Below, piece after piece: positions 43,900 to 52,767 of a stretch of DNA of 64,000 nucleotides. The DNA is taken from the NCBI RefSeq assembly GCF_900112845.1, contig NZ_FONG01000008.1, positions 1 through 64,000 of the forward strand, given 5' to 3'. The notes beneath the pieces were generated by a model. It had not been told where the DNA came from. It searched no databases and worked only from the letters and a program-made list of their open reading frames with translations. A program made the translations under genes and the position numbers. The number at the start of each line of letters is the position of its first letter. Within the stretch, counting starts at the first letter, position 1. The DNA is from Actinacidiphila alni (GTDB lineage: Bacteria > Actinomycetota > Actinomycetes > Streptomycetales > Streptomycetaceae).

Positions 43900-45168
43900 T
43901 CAGCCGACGAACTCCTCGCGCGGCGCGGGCGGCACGATCTCGCGGGACAGGAAGAGCGCGAAGACCGGCGGCCGCTGCTGGAGCAGTTCAAGACGCCCGC
44001 CGTCCGCCTCCGCCAGATCGCGCGCCACCGCCAGGCCGAGACCGGTGGAATTGCGCCCGCTGACGGTCCGTTCGAAAACCCGCGCGCCGAGGTCCGGCGG
44101 TACGCCCTGGCCGTCGTCGGTGACCTCCACGACCGCCTGATTGCCGGTGACCCGGGTGTGCAGGGTGACCGTGCCCGCGCCGTGCATCAGCGAATTCTCG
44201 ATCAGCGTGGCGAGCACCTGCGCCACCGCGCCCGGGGTCCCCACCGCCCGCAGGTCCCGGGTGCCGGAGCGGACGATGCTCCGGTTCTCGTTCTGGTACG
44301 CCGGCCGCCACTCCTCCACCTGCTGCTTGATCACGTCGTCGAGGTCGAAGTCGACGGCGGAGCCGCTGCGCGGATCGCGGGCGTTGGTGAGCAGCCGCTG
44401 CACGACATCGGTGAGCCGCTCGACCTGACCGAGCGCGATGGTCGCCTCCTCCGCGACCGTCTCCTGGTCGTCGGCGGTCGCCACGATCTCCTCAAGACGC
44501 ATCGACAGCGCGGTCAGCGGTGTGCGCAGCTGGTGCGAGGCGTCGGCGGCAAGCCGCCGCTCTGCGGTGAGCATCCGGCCGATCCGGTCGGCGCTGGCGT
44601 CCAGCACATCGGCGATCCGGTCCAGCTCGGGCACGCCGTAGCGGCGGTGCCGGGGGCGCGGGTCGCCGGAGCCGAGGCGTTCGGCGGTCTCGGCGAGGTC
44701 GGTGAGCGGGCTGACCAGGCGGCGCGCCTGGAGCACGGCCAGTATCACCGCGGCCAGCACCGCCAGCAGCGCGACCGCGAGGATCACCAGCAGGGTGCGG
44801 CCGATCTCCTGGCTGACCTTGGAGCGCGCCTCCTCGACCAGCACCTTCTCGTCGTGGCCGCCGGCCTGCCGGGAGGAGATCACCCGCCCCTTGGGGCGGG
44901 TGCCCAGGGTGACCTCGGGGTGGCCCGGCACCTGCACCACCGCGTAGCGGTCCTCGGCGATCTGCCGGTCCAGGCCCTTGGCGTCGATGCTCTCCCCGGC
45001 CAGGATGCGGTTCTCCACGATGCCGACCAGGCGCACCGCCTCGGAGTCCACGCTCTCCCTGGCGCTGTTCTCGATCGTCCGGGTCTCCACGATGACCAGG
45101 GAGATCCCGAAGACCGCGATGACGACGAGCACCACGGCCAGCGTGGAGGAGATCAGACGGCGGCGCAT
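43900..45168 (-). CDS. Sensor histidine kinase
   Basis: This 422-aa membrane sensor of the OmpR-EnvZ class has TM1 at about residues 5-28. An extracytoplasmic domain of about 95 residues follows, then TM2 at about 125-147 and HAMP. The HisKA box is ADASHQLRTPLTALSMRLEEI with phospho-acceptor His212. The ATPase domain has an N box at NSLMHGAGTVTL (the NARD segment lies in the linker), a G box at DDGQGVPPDLG, and GLGLAVARDLAEADGGRLEL. It lies 12 bp after the response-regulator stop. The stimulus is unknown. Confidence 0.94.
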   Translation of the reverse strand: MRRRLISSTLAVVLVVIAVFGISLVIVETRTIENSARESVDSEAVRLVGIVENRILAGESIDAKGLDRQIAEDRYAVVQVPGHPEVTLGTRPKGRVISSRQAGGHDEKVLVEEARSKVSQEIGRTLLVILAVALLAVLAAVILAVLQARRLVSPLTDLAETAERLGSGDPRPRHRRYGVPELDRIADVLDASADRIGRMLTAERRLAADASHQLRTPLTALSMRLEEIVATADDQETVAEEATIALGQVERLTDVVQRLLTNARDPRSGSAVDFDLDDVIKQQVEEWRPAYQNENRSIVRSGTRDLRAVGTPGAVAQVLATLIENSLMHGAGTVTLHTRVTGNQAVVEVTDDGQGVPPDLGARVFERTVSGRNSTGLGLAVARDLAEADGGRLELLQQRPPVFALFLSREIVPPAPREEFVG

Positions 45169-45180
45169 GGAAGCAGCGTG

Positions 45181-45855
45181 TCAGTTCTTCTCGAACCGGA
45201 AGCCGACGCCGCGCACGGTGGAGATGTAACGGGGGCTGGCCGCGTCGTCGCCGAGCTTCTTGCGCAGCCACGAGATGTGCATGTCCAGCGTCTTGGTCGA
45301 GGACCACCAGGTGGTGTCCCAGACCTCGCGCATCAGCTGCTCGCGGGTGACGACCCGGCCCGCGTCCCGTACCAGGACGCGCAGCAGGTCGAACTCCTTG
45401 GCGGTCAGCTGCAGCTCGTCGTCGCCCATCCAGGCCCGGTGCGACTCGACGTCGATCCGCACGCCGTGGGTGGCGGGCGCGGTGGCCTCGGTGGTGCCGC
45501 GGCGCAGCAGCGCCCGCACCCGGGCCAGCAGCTCCGCCAGGCGGAACGGCTTGGTCACGTAGTCGTCGGCGCCGGCGTCCAGGCCGACGACGGTGTCCAC
45601 CTCGTCGGCCCGCGCGGTCAGCACCAGCACCGGGAAGGTGTGCCCTTCGGTGCGGATCCGGCGGCACACGTCCAGGCCGTCCATGCCGGGCAGGCCCAGG
45701 TCGAGCACGACCAGATCGACGGCGCCGAGCAGAGCCGTCTCCAGAGCGGTGGGTCCGTCCTCGCGCACCTCGACCTCGTAGCCCTCGCGGCGCAGTGCGC
45801 GTGCGAGCGGCTCCGAGATGGATGCGTCGTCCTCGGCGAGAAGTACGCGGGTCAT
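45181..45855 (-). CDS. OmpR-family response regulator
   Basis: This 224-aa DNA-binding partner of the adjacent kinase has a receiver domain with acidic Asp9/10, phospho-acceptor Asp52 (VLDLGLPGMDG), Thr80 and Lys102 (TKPF). The winged helix is RVDSHRAWM-like, then LTAKEFDLLRVLVRDAGRVVTREQLM and SWLRKKLGDDAASPRYISTVRGVGFRFE. It starts at ATG 45855. A large hairpin lies about 42-108 bp upstream of the ATG. Target genes are unknown. Confidence 0.95.
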   Translation of the reverse strand: MTRVLLAEDDASISEPLARALRREGYEVEVREDGPTALETALLGAVDLVVLDLGLPGMDGLDVCRRIRTEGHTFPVLVLTARADEVDTVVGLDAGADDYVTKPFRLAELLARVRALLRRGTTEATAPATHGVRIDVESHRAWMGDDELQLTAKEFDLLRVLVRDAGRVVTREQLMREVWDTTWWSSTKTLDMHISWLRKKLGDDAASPRYISTVRGVGFRFEKN

Positions 45856-45896
45856 GCGGTTGATGGTAGTCCGCACCCGGCGGCGGGGAGGCGGTG

Positions 45897-45963
45897 GTAC
45901 GGACAGCCGCCGTGGGGGCGCGCGGCGGCCGTCCGCGCCGGGTCCCCCACGGCGGCTCCGTAC
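45897..45963 (-). terminator. Large hairpin between AhpD-like gene and the two-component genes
   Basis: GTACGG + AGCCGCCGTGGGGG (45897-45918, with a 2-nt bulge) pairs with CCCCCACGGCGGCTCCGTAC (45944-45963). This gives a 20-bp stem and a 25-nt loop region. It may terminate the AhpD-like gene or act as a leader element for the response regulator. Confidence 0.65.
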
Positions 45964-45967
45964 AGGC

Positions 45968-46040
45968 CCCCCGTGCCCCTGTGCGTAGGCTCCCCGTGCC
46001 CCTTGTGCGTGCTCCTTGTACGTGCCTCTTGTACGTGCCC
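45968..46040 (-). repeat. Degenerate short repeats
   Basis: Successive copies of GTGCCCCTGTGCGTAGGCT, GTGCCCCTTGTGCGTGCT and CCTTGTACGTGCC-like units make up this gap after the AhpD-like gene. They are AT-poor and imperfect. No protein reading is supported. Confidence 0.55.
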
Positions 46041-46055
46041 CGGCCGGGTCGCCGG

Positions 46056-46553
46056 TCAGGCCCCGATCGGGTCGAGCGGCCAGGGGCGGGCGGTGGCGCC
46101 GAGCCGGTTCCAGGCGTTGATGACGGTGATCGCCCAGATCAGCTCGGCCAGTTCCTTGTCGGTGAAGTGCGCGGCGGCCCGGCCGTACACCTCGTCGCCG
46201 ATGTGGTGGTCGGCGAGCCGGGTGACGGCCTCGGTGACTTCCAGGGCGGCGCGCTCGCGTGCGGTGAAGAACGGCGTCTCGCGCCACACCGGCAGCGCGT
46301 ACAGCCGGCGCTCGCTCTCGCCGCCGTCGCGGGCGTCCTTGGAGTGGGTGTCGACGCAGTAGGCGCAGCCGTTGAGCTGCGAGGCGCGGGCGCGCACCAG
46401 CTCCAGCAGCGGCGCCTCCAGGCTCACCTCGCGGGCGGCGGCGTCCAGGGCGTTCATGGCCCGGTTGATGTGCGGGGCGAGCTTGTCGACGGCGAGGCGG
46501 ACGGTCGGGACGACGGGGTCGGTGCTCTTCCGACCTGCTGTTTCTGTGGTCAT
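46056..46553 (-). CDS. AhpD-like carboxymuconolactone decarboxylase-family protein
   Basis: This 165-aa protein has the CxxC redox motif NGCAYCVDTH (Cys63, Cys66, His70) typical of AhpD-type peroxidase partners. VRARASQL precedes it and ITVINAWNRLGATARPW follows. It is often annotated as alkylhydroperoxidase-like. Start ATG 46553. It is divergent from the MocR regulator with only 47 bp between, which suggests the regulator controls it. Confidence 0.93.
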   Translation of the reverse strand: MTTETAGRKSTDPVVPTVRLAVDKLAPHINRAMNALDAAAREVSLEAPLLELVRARASQLNGCAYCVDTHSKDARDGGESERRLYALPVWRETPFFTARERAALEVTEAVTRLADHHIGDEVYGRAAAHFTDKELAELIWAITVINAWNRLGATARPWPLDPIGA

Positions 46554-46600
46554 GCCGGTGAATCTACGGGGAGAGTGGGTCGCGGATAAGATCCATTTCC

Positions 46601-48073
46601 ATGCGTGATTCCTGGCCCACTTCCGATGAGCTGGACGAGCCGGATCAGCCGGACACCGCCCGGGAGTCCGCCTCCGGTGTCGACCTCCACCTGGACCTGC
46701 GACTCGAGCTGCCCGCCGGGCCCGGCGGCGGGGGCCGGCGCGCGGCACTGGAGCGGGCGCTGCGGGACGCCGTGCGCTCCGGGCGGCTCGCCCCCGGCGC
46801 CCGGCTGCCGTCCACCCGCCGGCTGGCCGAGGAGGCGGGCCTGGCGCGCGGCACGGTCAAGGCGGCGTACGACCAGCTCACCGCCGAGGGCTATCTCACC
46901 GCCCGCCAGGGATCGGGCACGGTGGTCGCCGACCGTCCCGCGCCGCGCCCCGCGAAGCCGGGCGGCGGTCCGGGGACACCGCGCCCCCGGCACGACCTGC
47001 GGCCCGGGAGCCCCGACGTCACGGCCTTCCCCACCTCGGCCTGGCTGCGCGCCACCCGGCACGCGCTCGCCGCAGTACCGTCCGCCGCGTACGACTACGG
47101 CGACCCGCGCGGCCGGCCGGAGCTGCGGGCGGCGCTCGCGGAGTACCTGGGGCGGGCCCGCGGGGTGCTCGCGGACCCGGAGCGGATCGTGGTGACCTCG
47201 GGATATGTGCAGGGGCTCGCGCTGCTGGCCGGGGTGCTCGGCGGCGGGTCGCAGCCGGTGATCGCCATGGAGGACCCGGGGCTGCCCTTCCACCGCGAGG
47301 TGGTGCGCAGGAACGGTGGCCGGGTCGTACCGCTGCCCACCGACGCGCGCGGCGCCCGGCCCGACGCGCTGCCGCCCGGCGTGGCCGCCGCCGTGGTGAC
47401 CCCCGCGCACCAGTACCCGACCGGGGTGACGCTGCACCCGGTACGGCGGCGGGCGCTGACCGCGTGGGCCCGGGAGACCGGCGCGGTGGTCGTCGAGGAC
47501 GACTACGACGGCGAATTCCGTTACGACCGGCAGCCGGTGGGCGCGCTCCAGGGCACGGCCCCCGACCACGTCGTCTACCTCGGCACCGCCTCCAAGACGC
47601 TCGGCCCGGCGCTCCGGCTCGGCTGGATGGTGCTCCCGCCGCACCTGGTGGGAGCGGTCGCCGAGGCCAAGCTGTACAGCGACTACCACACCGGCGCCGT
47701 GGGGCAGTTGGCGCTCGCCGACCTCATCGGCACGCACGCCTACGACCGGCACGTACGGGCCTGCCGACTGCGCTACCGGCGCCGCCGCGATCTGCTGCTC
47801 GCCCGGCTGCCGCCCGCCGACGGCTTCCACGCCCGGGGCATCGCGGCCGGGCTGCACGCCCTGGTCGACCTCCCGGCCGACGGCCCCGACGAGGCCGCGG
47901 TGCTGCGCCGCGCCGCCGCGTACTCCCTCGCCCTCGGCTCGCTGACCGACCACTGGCACTCCCCCGCACCGGACCGCCCGCAGGGCCTGATCGTGGGCTA
48001 CGGCACCCCCTCGGAGGGCGGCTATCCGGCGGCGCTGCGGGCGCTGACCCGGGTCCTGCACGGCGGGCCGTGA
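46601..48073 (+). CDS. MocR/PdxR-type GntR-family regulator
   Basis: This 490-aa chimeric regulator has an N-terminal winged helix (about residues 45-110: LRDAVRSGRLAPGARLPSTRRLAEEAGLARGTVKAAYDQL) fused to an aminotransferase-like domain. The PLP Lys lies in VYLGTASKTLGPALRLGWM, with Asp in VVEDDYDGEFRYDRQP. Such proteins sense PLP or an amino compound and control neighbouring genes. A short acidic tail precedes the DNA-binding domain. It is divergent from the AhpD-like gene. Confidence 0.93.
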   Translation: MRDSWPTSDELDEPDQPDTARESASGVDLHLDLRLELPAGPGGGGRRAALERALRDAVRSGRLAPGARLPSTRRLAEEAGLARGTVKAAYDQLTAEGYLTARQGSGTVVADRPAPRPAKPGGGPGTPRPRHDLRPGSPDVTAFPTSAWLRATRHALAAVPSAAYDYGDPRGRPELRAALAEYLGRARGVLADPERIVVTSGYVQGLALLAGVLGGGSQPVIAMEDPGLPFHREVVRRNGGRVVPLPTDARGARPDALPPGVAAAVVTPAHQYPTGVTLHPVRRRALTAWARETGAVVVEDDYDGEFRYDRQPVGALQGTAPDHVVYLGTASKTLGPALRLGWMVLPPHLVGAVAEAKLYSDYHTGAVGQLALADLIGTHAYDRHVRACRLRYRRRRDLLLARLPPADGFHARGIAAGLHALVDLPADGPDEAAVLRRAAAYSLALGSLTDHWHSPAPDRPQGLIVGYGTPSEGGYPAALRALTRVLHGGP

Positions 48074-48193
48074 GGCGGCCGCGTACGGTGCGCCGGCCCG
48101 CGTACGGCCCCGCCGACGGGCTGTCTGCAAGAGCACGCCGCGCGCCGCCCTACGCTGGATGACGCTCCTTCAGCTCCCGGAAAGTGGGACACC

Positions 48194-49138
48194 GTGGCCC
48201 AGTACCTCGTCGGCTCGCGTGCGAGCAATCTCGCCAAGGCCCAAGTCCGAGAATATCTGCGGCCGTTGCGCGAGCGGTTCCCCGACACCACGTTCACGCA
48301 CCGCGCGATCCTGGAGGGCGGCGACCGGGACCGGAAGTCGCCGATGCCCGATGTCTCGGCCGTCAGCGGCGGTTCGGCCTTCAGCAGCCGGCAGGAGGCG
48401 GCGCTGTCCCGGGGCGAGGTGGACATGGTCGTGCACTCCCTCAAGGACCTGCCGACCGCCTCGCCCGAGGGGCTGACGCTGCTGCCGCCGCCCGGCCGCG
48501 AGGACGTGCGCGACGCGCTGTGCGGCGGGACGCTCGCCGGGCTGCGCAAGGGCGCCCGGGTGGGCACCGGCGCGCCCCGCCGGATCGCGCAGTTGCTGGC
48601 CGTCCGCCCCGACCTGCACATCGTGCCGATCCGGGGCAATGTGCCGCCGCGGCTGAAGAAGATCGAGACGGAGGGCCTGGACGCGGTGGTGCTGGCCGCG
48701 GCCGGCCTGCGCCGCCTCGGTCTCGACGACGCGATCGGCGAGCTGCTGCCGCTGGAGCAGTTCCCGCCGAGCCCCGGCCAGGGCGCGCTCGGCATCCAGG
48801 TCCGCACCGACGAGGCGTCGGCGCCGCTGCGCGCGATCCTCGCGACGGTCGGCGACACCGCCGTCGACGCCGAGGTGCGCGCGGAACGCGCCTTCCTCGC
48901 CGCGCTGCACGGCGGGTGCAGCGTCCCGGTCGGCGCCTACGCCCACACCCTCGCGGACGGCACCTTGCACCTGGCGGGCCAGGTCAGCTCGCTGGACGGC
49001 AGCACGCAGCTCTCGGCCGCCCTCACGGGACCCGCCACCGCCCCCGAAGCCCTCGGCGCGGCCTTGTCCGCCACGCTGATCGACCGGGGCGCCCACACCA
49101 TCCTGGACGCGGCCCGCGCAACGGTCGGGGCGGCCTGA
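48194..49138 (+). CDS. hemC: Hydroxymethylbilane synthase, divergent paralogue
   Basis: The family polymerises four porphobilinogen units into hydroxymethylbilane. This 314-aa protein keeps most catalytic features: Arg9 and Ser11 near the N-terminus, Lys84 and Asp85 in VVHSLKDLP, Arg129-Arg130 in APRRIAQL, Arg147/Arg153 in IRGNVPPRL, and cofactor Cys242 in HGGCSVPVGAY. It differs in a Pro-Pro replacement after RGNV, a longer loop (GGDRDRKSPMPDV) and loss of a GTG/GKG loop. It is not beside hemA, hemB or hemD, so a second, specialised copy is inferred. Confidence 0.85.
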   Translation: MAQYLVGSRASNLAKAQVREYLRPLRERFPDTTFTHRAILEGGDRDRKSPMPDVSAVSGGSAFSSRQEAALSRGEVDMVVHSLKDLPTASPEGLTLLPPPGREDVRDALCGGTLAGLRKGARVGTGAPRRIAQLLAVRPDLHIVPIRGNVPPRLKKIETEGLDAVVLAAAGLRRLGLDDAIGELLPLEQFPPSPGQGALGIQVRTDEASAPLRAILATVGDTAVDAEVRAERAFLAALHGGCSVPVGAYAHTLADGTLHLAGQVSSLDGSTQLSAALTGPATAPEALGAALSATLIDRGAHTILDAARATVGAA

Positions 49139-49159
49139 GCGGCGGTCCGCCGCCGGGGG

Positions 49160-49813
49160 TTACGCGGGGACGGCCAGCTCGGCCCAGACGGTCTTGCCAG
49201 GCCGGTCGGCGTCGCGGATCACGCCCCAGTCCAGGCAGAGCCGCTGCACGATGAACATGCCGTGGCCGCCGGGACGGCCCGCACGGTGCGGGGTGCGCGG
49301 CGCGGGCTCGCCCGGCCCGCTGTCCACGACCTCCAGACGCACCGACTTCGGGCTGCGGCGCAGCCGCAGTTCGTCGGGGCCGCCGGCGTGCAGGCAGGCG
49401 TTGGTGACCAGTTCGGAGACCACCAGCAGGATGTCCTCGGCCGCGGCCGTCCGCTCGGGGCTCGCGCCGGGCAGCCAGCCCCACTCGCGCAGCGCCTGCC
49501 GTGTGAAGTCACGGGCGCGCGGCACGATGCCGCTCTCGCCGGACAGCGTGATCCGCCTCACCGCCTCCGGCTCCGCTTCCCGGTCCGCTCCCGGATTCTG
49601 CCCCGATCCCACATCCTGGCCCTGTCGCCGTACCGATCCCTGTGCCTGCTGGTCCGCCGGTCCCTGTGCCTGCCGCTGCGCCGTCCGCAGGTCCGCCACC
49701 ACGGCGCGGTCCGGGCCGGCCGCCAGCACGTCCGACGCGTCCTCACCCGGTTCCGCCGCCCGCGTCGGGTCGGAACCGCGGTCGTCCGCGGGATAAGGGC
49801 GGGTGGTGCTCAT
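49160..49813 (-). CDS. prsI: Anti-sigma factor kinase, PrsI-like (RsbW family)
   Basis: This 217-aa protein has an N-terminal Gln/Arg/Ala-rich tail of about 90 residues followed by a GHKL ATPase: N box SELVTNACLHA (Asn138), G1 DSGPGEP (Asp164), G2 GRPGGHGMFIVQR. Such kinases bind a SigB-family sigma factor and phosphorylate the STAS antagonist. Its partner STAS gene and sigma gene are adjacent. Symbol assigned by synteny with the S. coelicolor SigI switch. Start ATG 49813. Confidence 0.82.
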   Translation of the reverse strand: MSTTRPYPADDRGSDPTRAAEPGEDASDVLAAGPDRAVVADLRTAQRQAQGPADQQAQGSVRRQGQDVGSGQNPGADREAEPEAVRRITLSGESGIVPRARDFTRQALREWGWLPGASPERTAAAEDILLVVSELVTNACLHAGGPDELRLRRSPKSVRLEVVDSGPGEPAPRTPHRAGRPGGHGMFIVQRLCLDWGVIRDADRPGKTVWAELAVPA

Positions 49814-49942
49814 CAGCGCCTCACCTCACGGATGTCCAACGGGTGTCCGTCGGTCTTCTTCCCGGTCGATCTCCAGGAACACGTCCGGGGGCCCACGAAA
49901 CACCGTCCCGCCGGAAACCGCCACCTACGCGCCACGACCCCC

Positions 49943-49967
49943 GTACCCACTCCACTACTCCTGAAGC
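49943..49967 (-). promoter_or_regulatory. Candidate SigB-family promoter upstream of prsI
   Basis: The minus-strand -35 GCTT (49967-49964), a 15-bp spacer and -10 GGGTAC (49948-49943) match the Streptomyces SigB-type consensus GNNT-N14-16-GGGTAC/T. It lies at the 3' end of the STAS gene, about 130 bp before the prsI start. Confidence 0.6.
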
Positions 49968-50323
49968 GCCCGGTCCACCGAGGCGTGCACGGTGAACACC
50001 GCGTCCGCGCCGGTGATCTCGAAGACCCGGGCCACCGTGGGCCGCATTCCGGCCAGATGGACCGCGCCGCCCGCCGCGTCCGCCCGCAGGCGTGCGCTGA
50101 GCAGCACGTTCAGCCCGGTGGAGTCGCAGAATTCCAGCCCGGAGCAGTCCACGACGAGCCGGCTGATCCCGTCGTCGAGGGCCGCGTCGAGCGGTTCGCT
50201 CAGCAGCTCGGCGGTGTGGTGGTCCAGCTCGCCGACCGGGGCGAACACCGCGGACCGGCCCTGTCGTCCAACCTCGACGCGCAGCCTGCCCAGGTCGGCC
50301 GTGCCGACCAGCTCGCGGTCCAT
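49955..50323 (-). CDS. arsI: STAS-domain anti-anti-sigma factor, ArsI-like
   Basis: This 122-aa single STAS domain has the motif VVDCSGLEFCDSTGLNVLLSA, in which Ser68 (DSTG) is the likely phospho-acceptor. When unphosphorylated it is expected to trap the anti-sigma kinase and free the sigma factor. ATG 50323 has GGAGGAG upstream. It is on the same strand as prsI, divergent from the sigma gene. Symbol by synteny. Confidence 0.85.
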   Translation of the reverse strand: MDRELVGTADLGRLRVEVGRQGRSAVFAPVGELDHHTAELLSEPLDAALDDGISRLVVDCSGLEFCDSTGLNVLLSARLRADAAGGAVHLAGMRPTVARVFEITGADAVFTVHASVDRALQE

Positions 50324-50571
50324 GTTCGCTCCTCCGTGCGTCCTTGCTGACACCCCGCCGACCCTACGCTTTTCGCAGATGGCGCGATAGTCGCGGCCGT
50401 ACGGAGCCGCCGCGCCCGTGCGCGCACCCCCTGATATCCGCCGATATCCGCGGCGCCCTCACCGGCGGGATTTGCGGCCCGCCGCCGAAACGGGGTAGGG
50501 GTGGAGATACGGCACCGGCGTACCCGGCGCCTGGAAGGTCGCCCCAAAGGTCTCATGAGAGGGAGGAGCAC

Positions 50572-51423
50572 ATGACACCCCGGCTGAGCCAGGATCATGC
50601 GCACGAACAGCTCGAGGGCCTTGAGGGACTCCCCGAGATCCCGCCGTACGACCAGGTCGGGCCGGTCGACGCCCGCGCCCTGTCCAAGACCCTTTTCGCC
50701 CGCCTCCAGTCGCTGGAGGAGGGCACCCCCGAATACTCCTACGTCCGCAACACCCTGGTGGAGCTGAATCTGGCGCTGGTGAAATTCGCCGCGTCGCGCT
50801 TCCGCACCCGCAGCGAGCCGATGGAGGACATCGTCCAGGTCGGCACAATCGGCCTGATCAAGGCGATCGACCGGTTCGAGCTGAGCCGCGGGGTCGAGTT
50901 CCCTACCTTCGCGATGCCGACGATCATCGGTGAGATCAAGCGGTTCTTCCGTGACACGAGCTGGTCGGTGCGGGTGCCGCGGCGGCTCCAGGAACTGCGG
51001 CTCGACCTCGCCAAGGCGGGCGACGAACTGGCCCAGACGCTGGACCGCGCGCCCACCGTCCGGGAGCTGGCCGAGCGGCTGGACCTGCCCGAGCACGAGA
51101 TCATCGAGGGCATGGCGGCGAGCAACGCGTACACCGCCAGCTCGCTGGACGCGCAGCCCGCCGAGGACGACCCGGAGGGCGCGCTCGCCGACCGGATCGG
51201 CTACGAGGACCACGACCTCGAGGGCGTCGAGTACATGGAGTCCCTCAAGCCGCTGATCGCCCGCCTCGAACCGCGGGACCGCACCATCCTGTCGCTGCGG
51301 TTCGTCGGCAATCTCACCCAGTCCGAGATCGGCGAGGAGCTGGGCATCTCGCAGATGCACGTCTCCCGGCTGCTGACCCGGACCCTGTCGCGGCTGCGCC
51401 GCGGCCTGATGGTCGAGGAATGA
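50572..51423 (+). CDS. sigI: SigB-family sigma factor, SigI-like
   Basis: This 283-aa stress-type sigma factor has region 2 (ELNLALVKFAASRFRTRSEPMEDIVQVGTIGLIKAIDRFELSRGVEFPTFAMPTIIGEIKRFFRD), region 3 (VRELAERLDLPEHEIIEGM) and region 4 with the -35 recognition helix SEIGEELGISQMHVSRLLTRTL. A long N-terminal extension (DHAHEQLEGLEGLPEIPPYDQ) precedes region 2. ATG 50572 has GGGAGGAG. The adjacent genes encode its kinase and antagonist. A convergent hairpin follows. Confidence 0.9.
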   Translation: MTPRLSQDHAHEQLEGLEGLPEIPPYDQVGPVDARALSKTLFARLQSLEEGTPEYSYVRNTLVELNLALVKFAASRFRTRSEPMEDIVQVGTIGLIKAIDRFELSRGVEFPTFAMPTIIGEIKRFFRDTSWSVRVPRRLQELRLDLAKAGDELAQTLDRAPTVRELAERLDLPEHEIIEGMAASNAYTASSLDAQPAEDDPEGALADRIGYEDHDLEGVEYMESLKPLIARLEPRDRTILSLRFVGNLTQSEIGEELGISQMHVSRLLTRTLSRLRRGLMVEE

Positions 51424-51428
51424 TCCCA

Positions 51429-51454
51429 GGCCCGGGGAACGATCCTCCCGGGCC
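51429..51454. terminator. Short hairpin between sigI and hutI
   Basis: GGCCCGGG (51429-51436) / CCCGGGCC (51447-51454) form an 8-bp stem in a gap made of repeated GGAATGATCCC- and GCCCGG-like units. It probably terminates the convergent sigI and hut transcripts. Confidence 0.5.
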
Positions 51455-51496
51455 GAGGAATGATCCCGTGCCCGGCCGGGGAATGCTCCCGGGCCC

Positions 51497-52705
51497 TCAC
51501 ACCCGTTTCTCGCCCGCCTGCCACACCGCCGCCGTCAGGGGCACTCCCGGACGGTAGGCGAGGTGGACGTGGCTGGGCGCGTCCAGCAGGTGCAGGTCGG
51601 CGCGGGCGCCGGGCACGATCGCGCCGACGTCGGTACGGCGCAGCGCCCGGGCGCCGCCGAGGGTGGCCGCCACGACGGCCTCGTCGGGCGTCATACCCAT
51701 GTCGCGGACGGCGACGGCCACGCAGAAGGCCATCGAGCTGGTGAAGGACGAGCCCGGGTTGCAGTCCGTGGACAGTGCCACCGTGACGCCCGCGTCCAGC
51801 AGCCGGCGCGCGTCCGGATAGACGGCCCGGGTGGAGAATTCGGCGCCGGGCAGCAGCGTCGCGACCGTACGCGGGGCGCTCGCCAGCGCGTCCACGTCGG
51901 CGTCGGTCAGATGCGTGCAGTGGTCGGCGGAGGCCGCGTCCAGTTCGACGGCCAATCGCACGCCGGGGCCGTGGGAGAGCTGGTTGGCGTGCACGCGCGG
52001 GATCAGGCCGCGCGCGGCGCCCGCGGTCAGGACGGCGCGGGCCTGGTCGCCGTCGAAGGCGCCCCGCTCGCAGAAGACGTCGATCCAGCGGGCGTGCGGC
52101 GCGCACGCGTCCAGCATGTCGCCGGTCACCAGCGCCACGTACGCCGCCGGGTCGTCGGCGAATTCCGGGGCGACGACATGGGCGCCCAGATACGTGACCT
52201 CGTCGGTGTGCCCGGCCGCGATCCGCAGCGCGCGGGCCTCGTCATGCGTGGTCAGGCCGTAGCCGGACTTGGTCTCCTGCGTCGTGGTGCCCTGCCGCAG
52301 CGCCTCGGCGAGGTAGCGGGCGACGTTCGCCGACAGTTCGGCGTCGCTCGCGGCCCGGGTCGCGGCGACCGTGGTGCGGATGCCGCCCGCGGTGTACGGG
52401 CGGCCCGACATCCGGGCGTGGAATTCGGCGGTCCTGTCGCCCGCGAAGACCAGGTGCGCGTGCGAGTCCACGAAGCCGGGAAGCAGCGCCCGGCCGCCCG
52501 CGTCGTGGTGACTGTCAGTGGCCGGTGCTTTGCTGGACGTGCCGGTCCAGACGACGCGGTCGCCCTCGATGACGACGGCGGCGTCCTGGAGCAGGCCGAG
52601 GGGGTTGTCCGGGGTACGGAGGGAGGGGTCGTTGGTGAGCAGGCTGCCGATGCGGGTGATCGCGGTGCTGTGCGGGGTGCTGTGCCGGACGCTGCTGCTC
52701 GTCAT
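51497..52705 (-). CDS. hutI: Imidazolonepropionase
   Basis: This 402-aa amidohydrolase opens imidazolone-5-propionate to formiminoglutamate, the third step of histidine breakdown. Zinc motifs: [17 protein letters not shown] (HxH), [26 protein letters not shown] and [11 protein letters not shown]. Start ATG 52705 with AGGAG upstream. It is last in the minus-strand hut operon, 62 bp after hutF. Confidence 0.95.
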   Translation of the reverse strand: MTSSSVRHSTPHSTAITRIGSLLTNDPSLRTPDNPLGLLQDAAVVIEGDRVVWTGTSSKAPATDSHHDAGGRALLPGFVDSHAHLVFAGDRTAEFHARMSGRPYTAGGIRTTVAATRAASDAELSANVARYLAEALRQGTTTQETKSGYGLTTHDEARALRIAAGHTDEVTYLGAHVVAPEFADDPAAYVALVTGDMLDACAPHARWIDVFCERGAFDGDQARAVLTAGAARGLIPRVHANQLSHGPGVRLAVELDAASADHCTHLTDADVDALASAPRTVATLLPGAEFSTRAVYPDARRLLDAGVTVALSTDCNPGSSFTSSMAFCVAVAVRDMGMTPDEAVVAATLGGARALRRTDVGAIVPGARADLHLLDAPSHVHLAYRPGVPLTAAVWQAGEKRV

Positions 52706-52767
52706 CGCGCGGGGGTTCTCCTTCGGGTTCGGGCGCGGGCCGGGGTCCGCCGGGGCCGGGCCCGGGG

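Noticed and set aside
50474..50498. SigB-type promoter (GGGTAG) upstream of sigI
   Set aside because: A GGGTAG is present at 50493-50498, but no GNNT lies 14-16 bp upstream with convincing context; the spacing from GATTT is about 19 bp.
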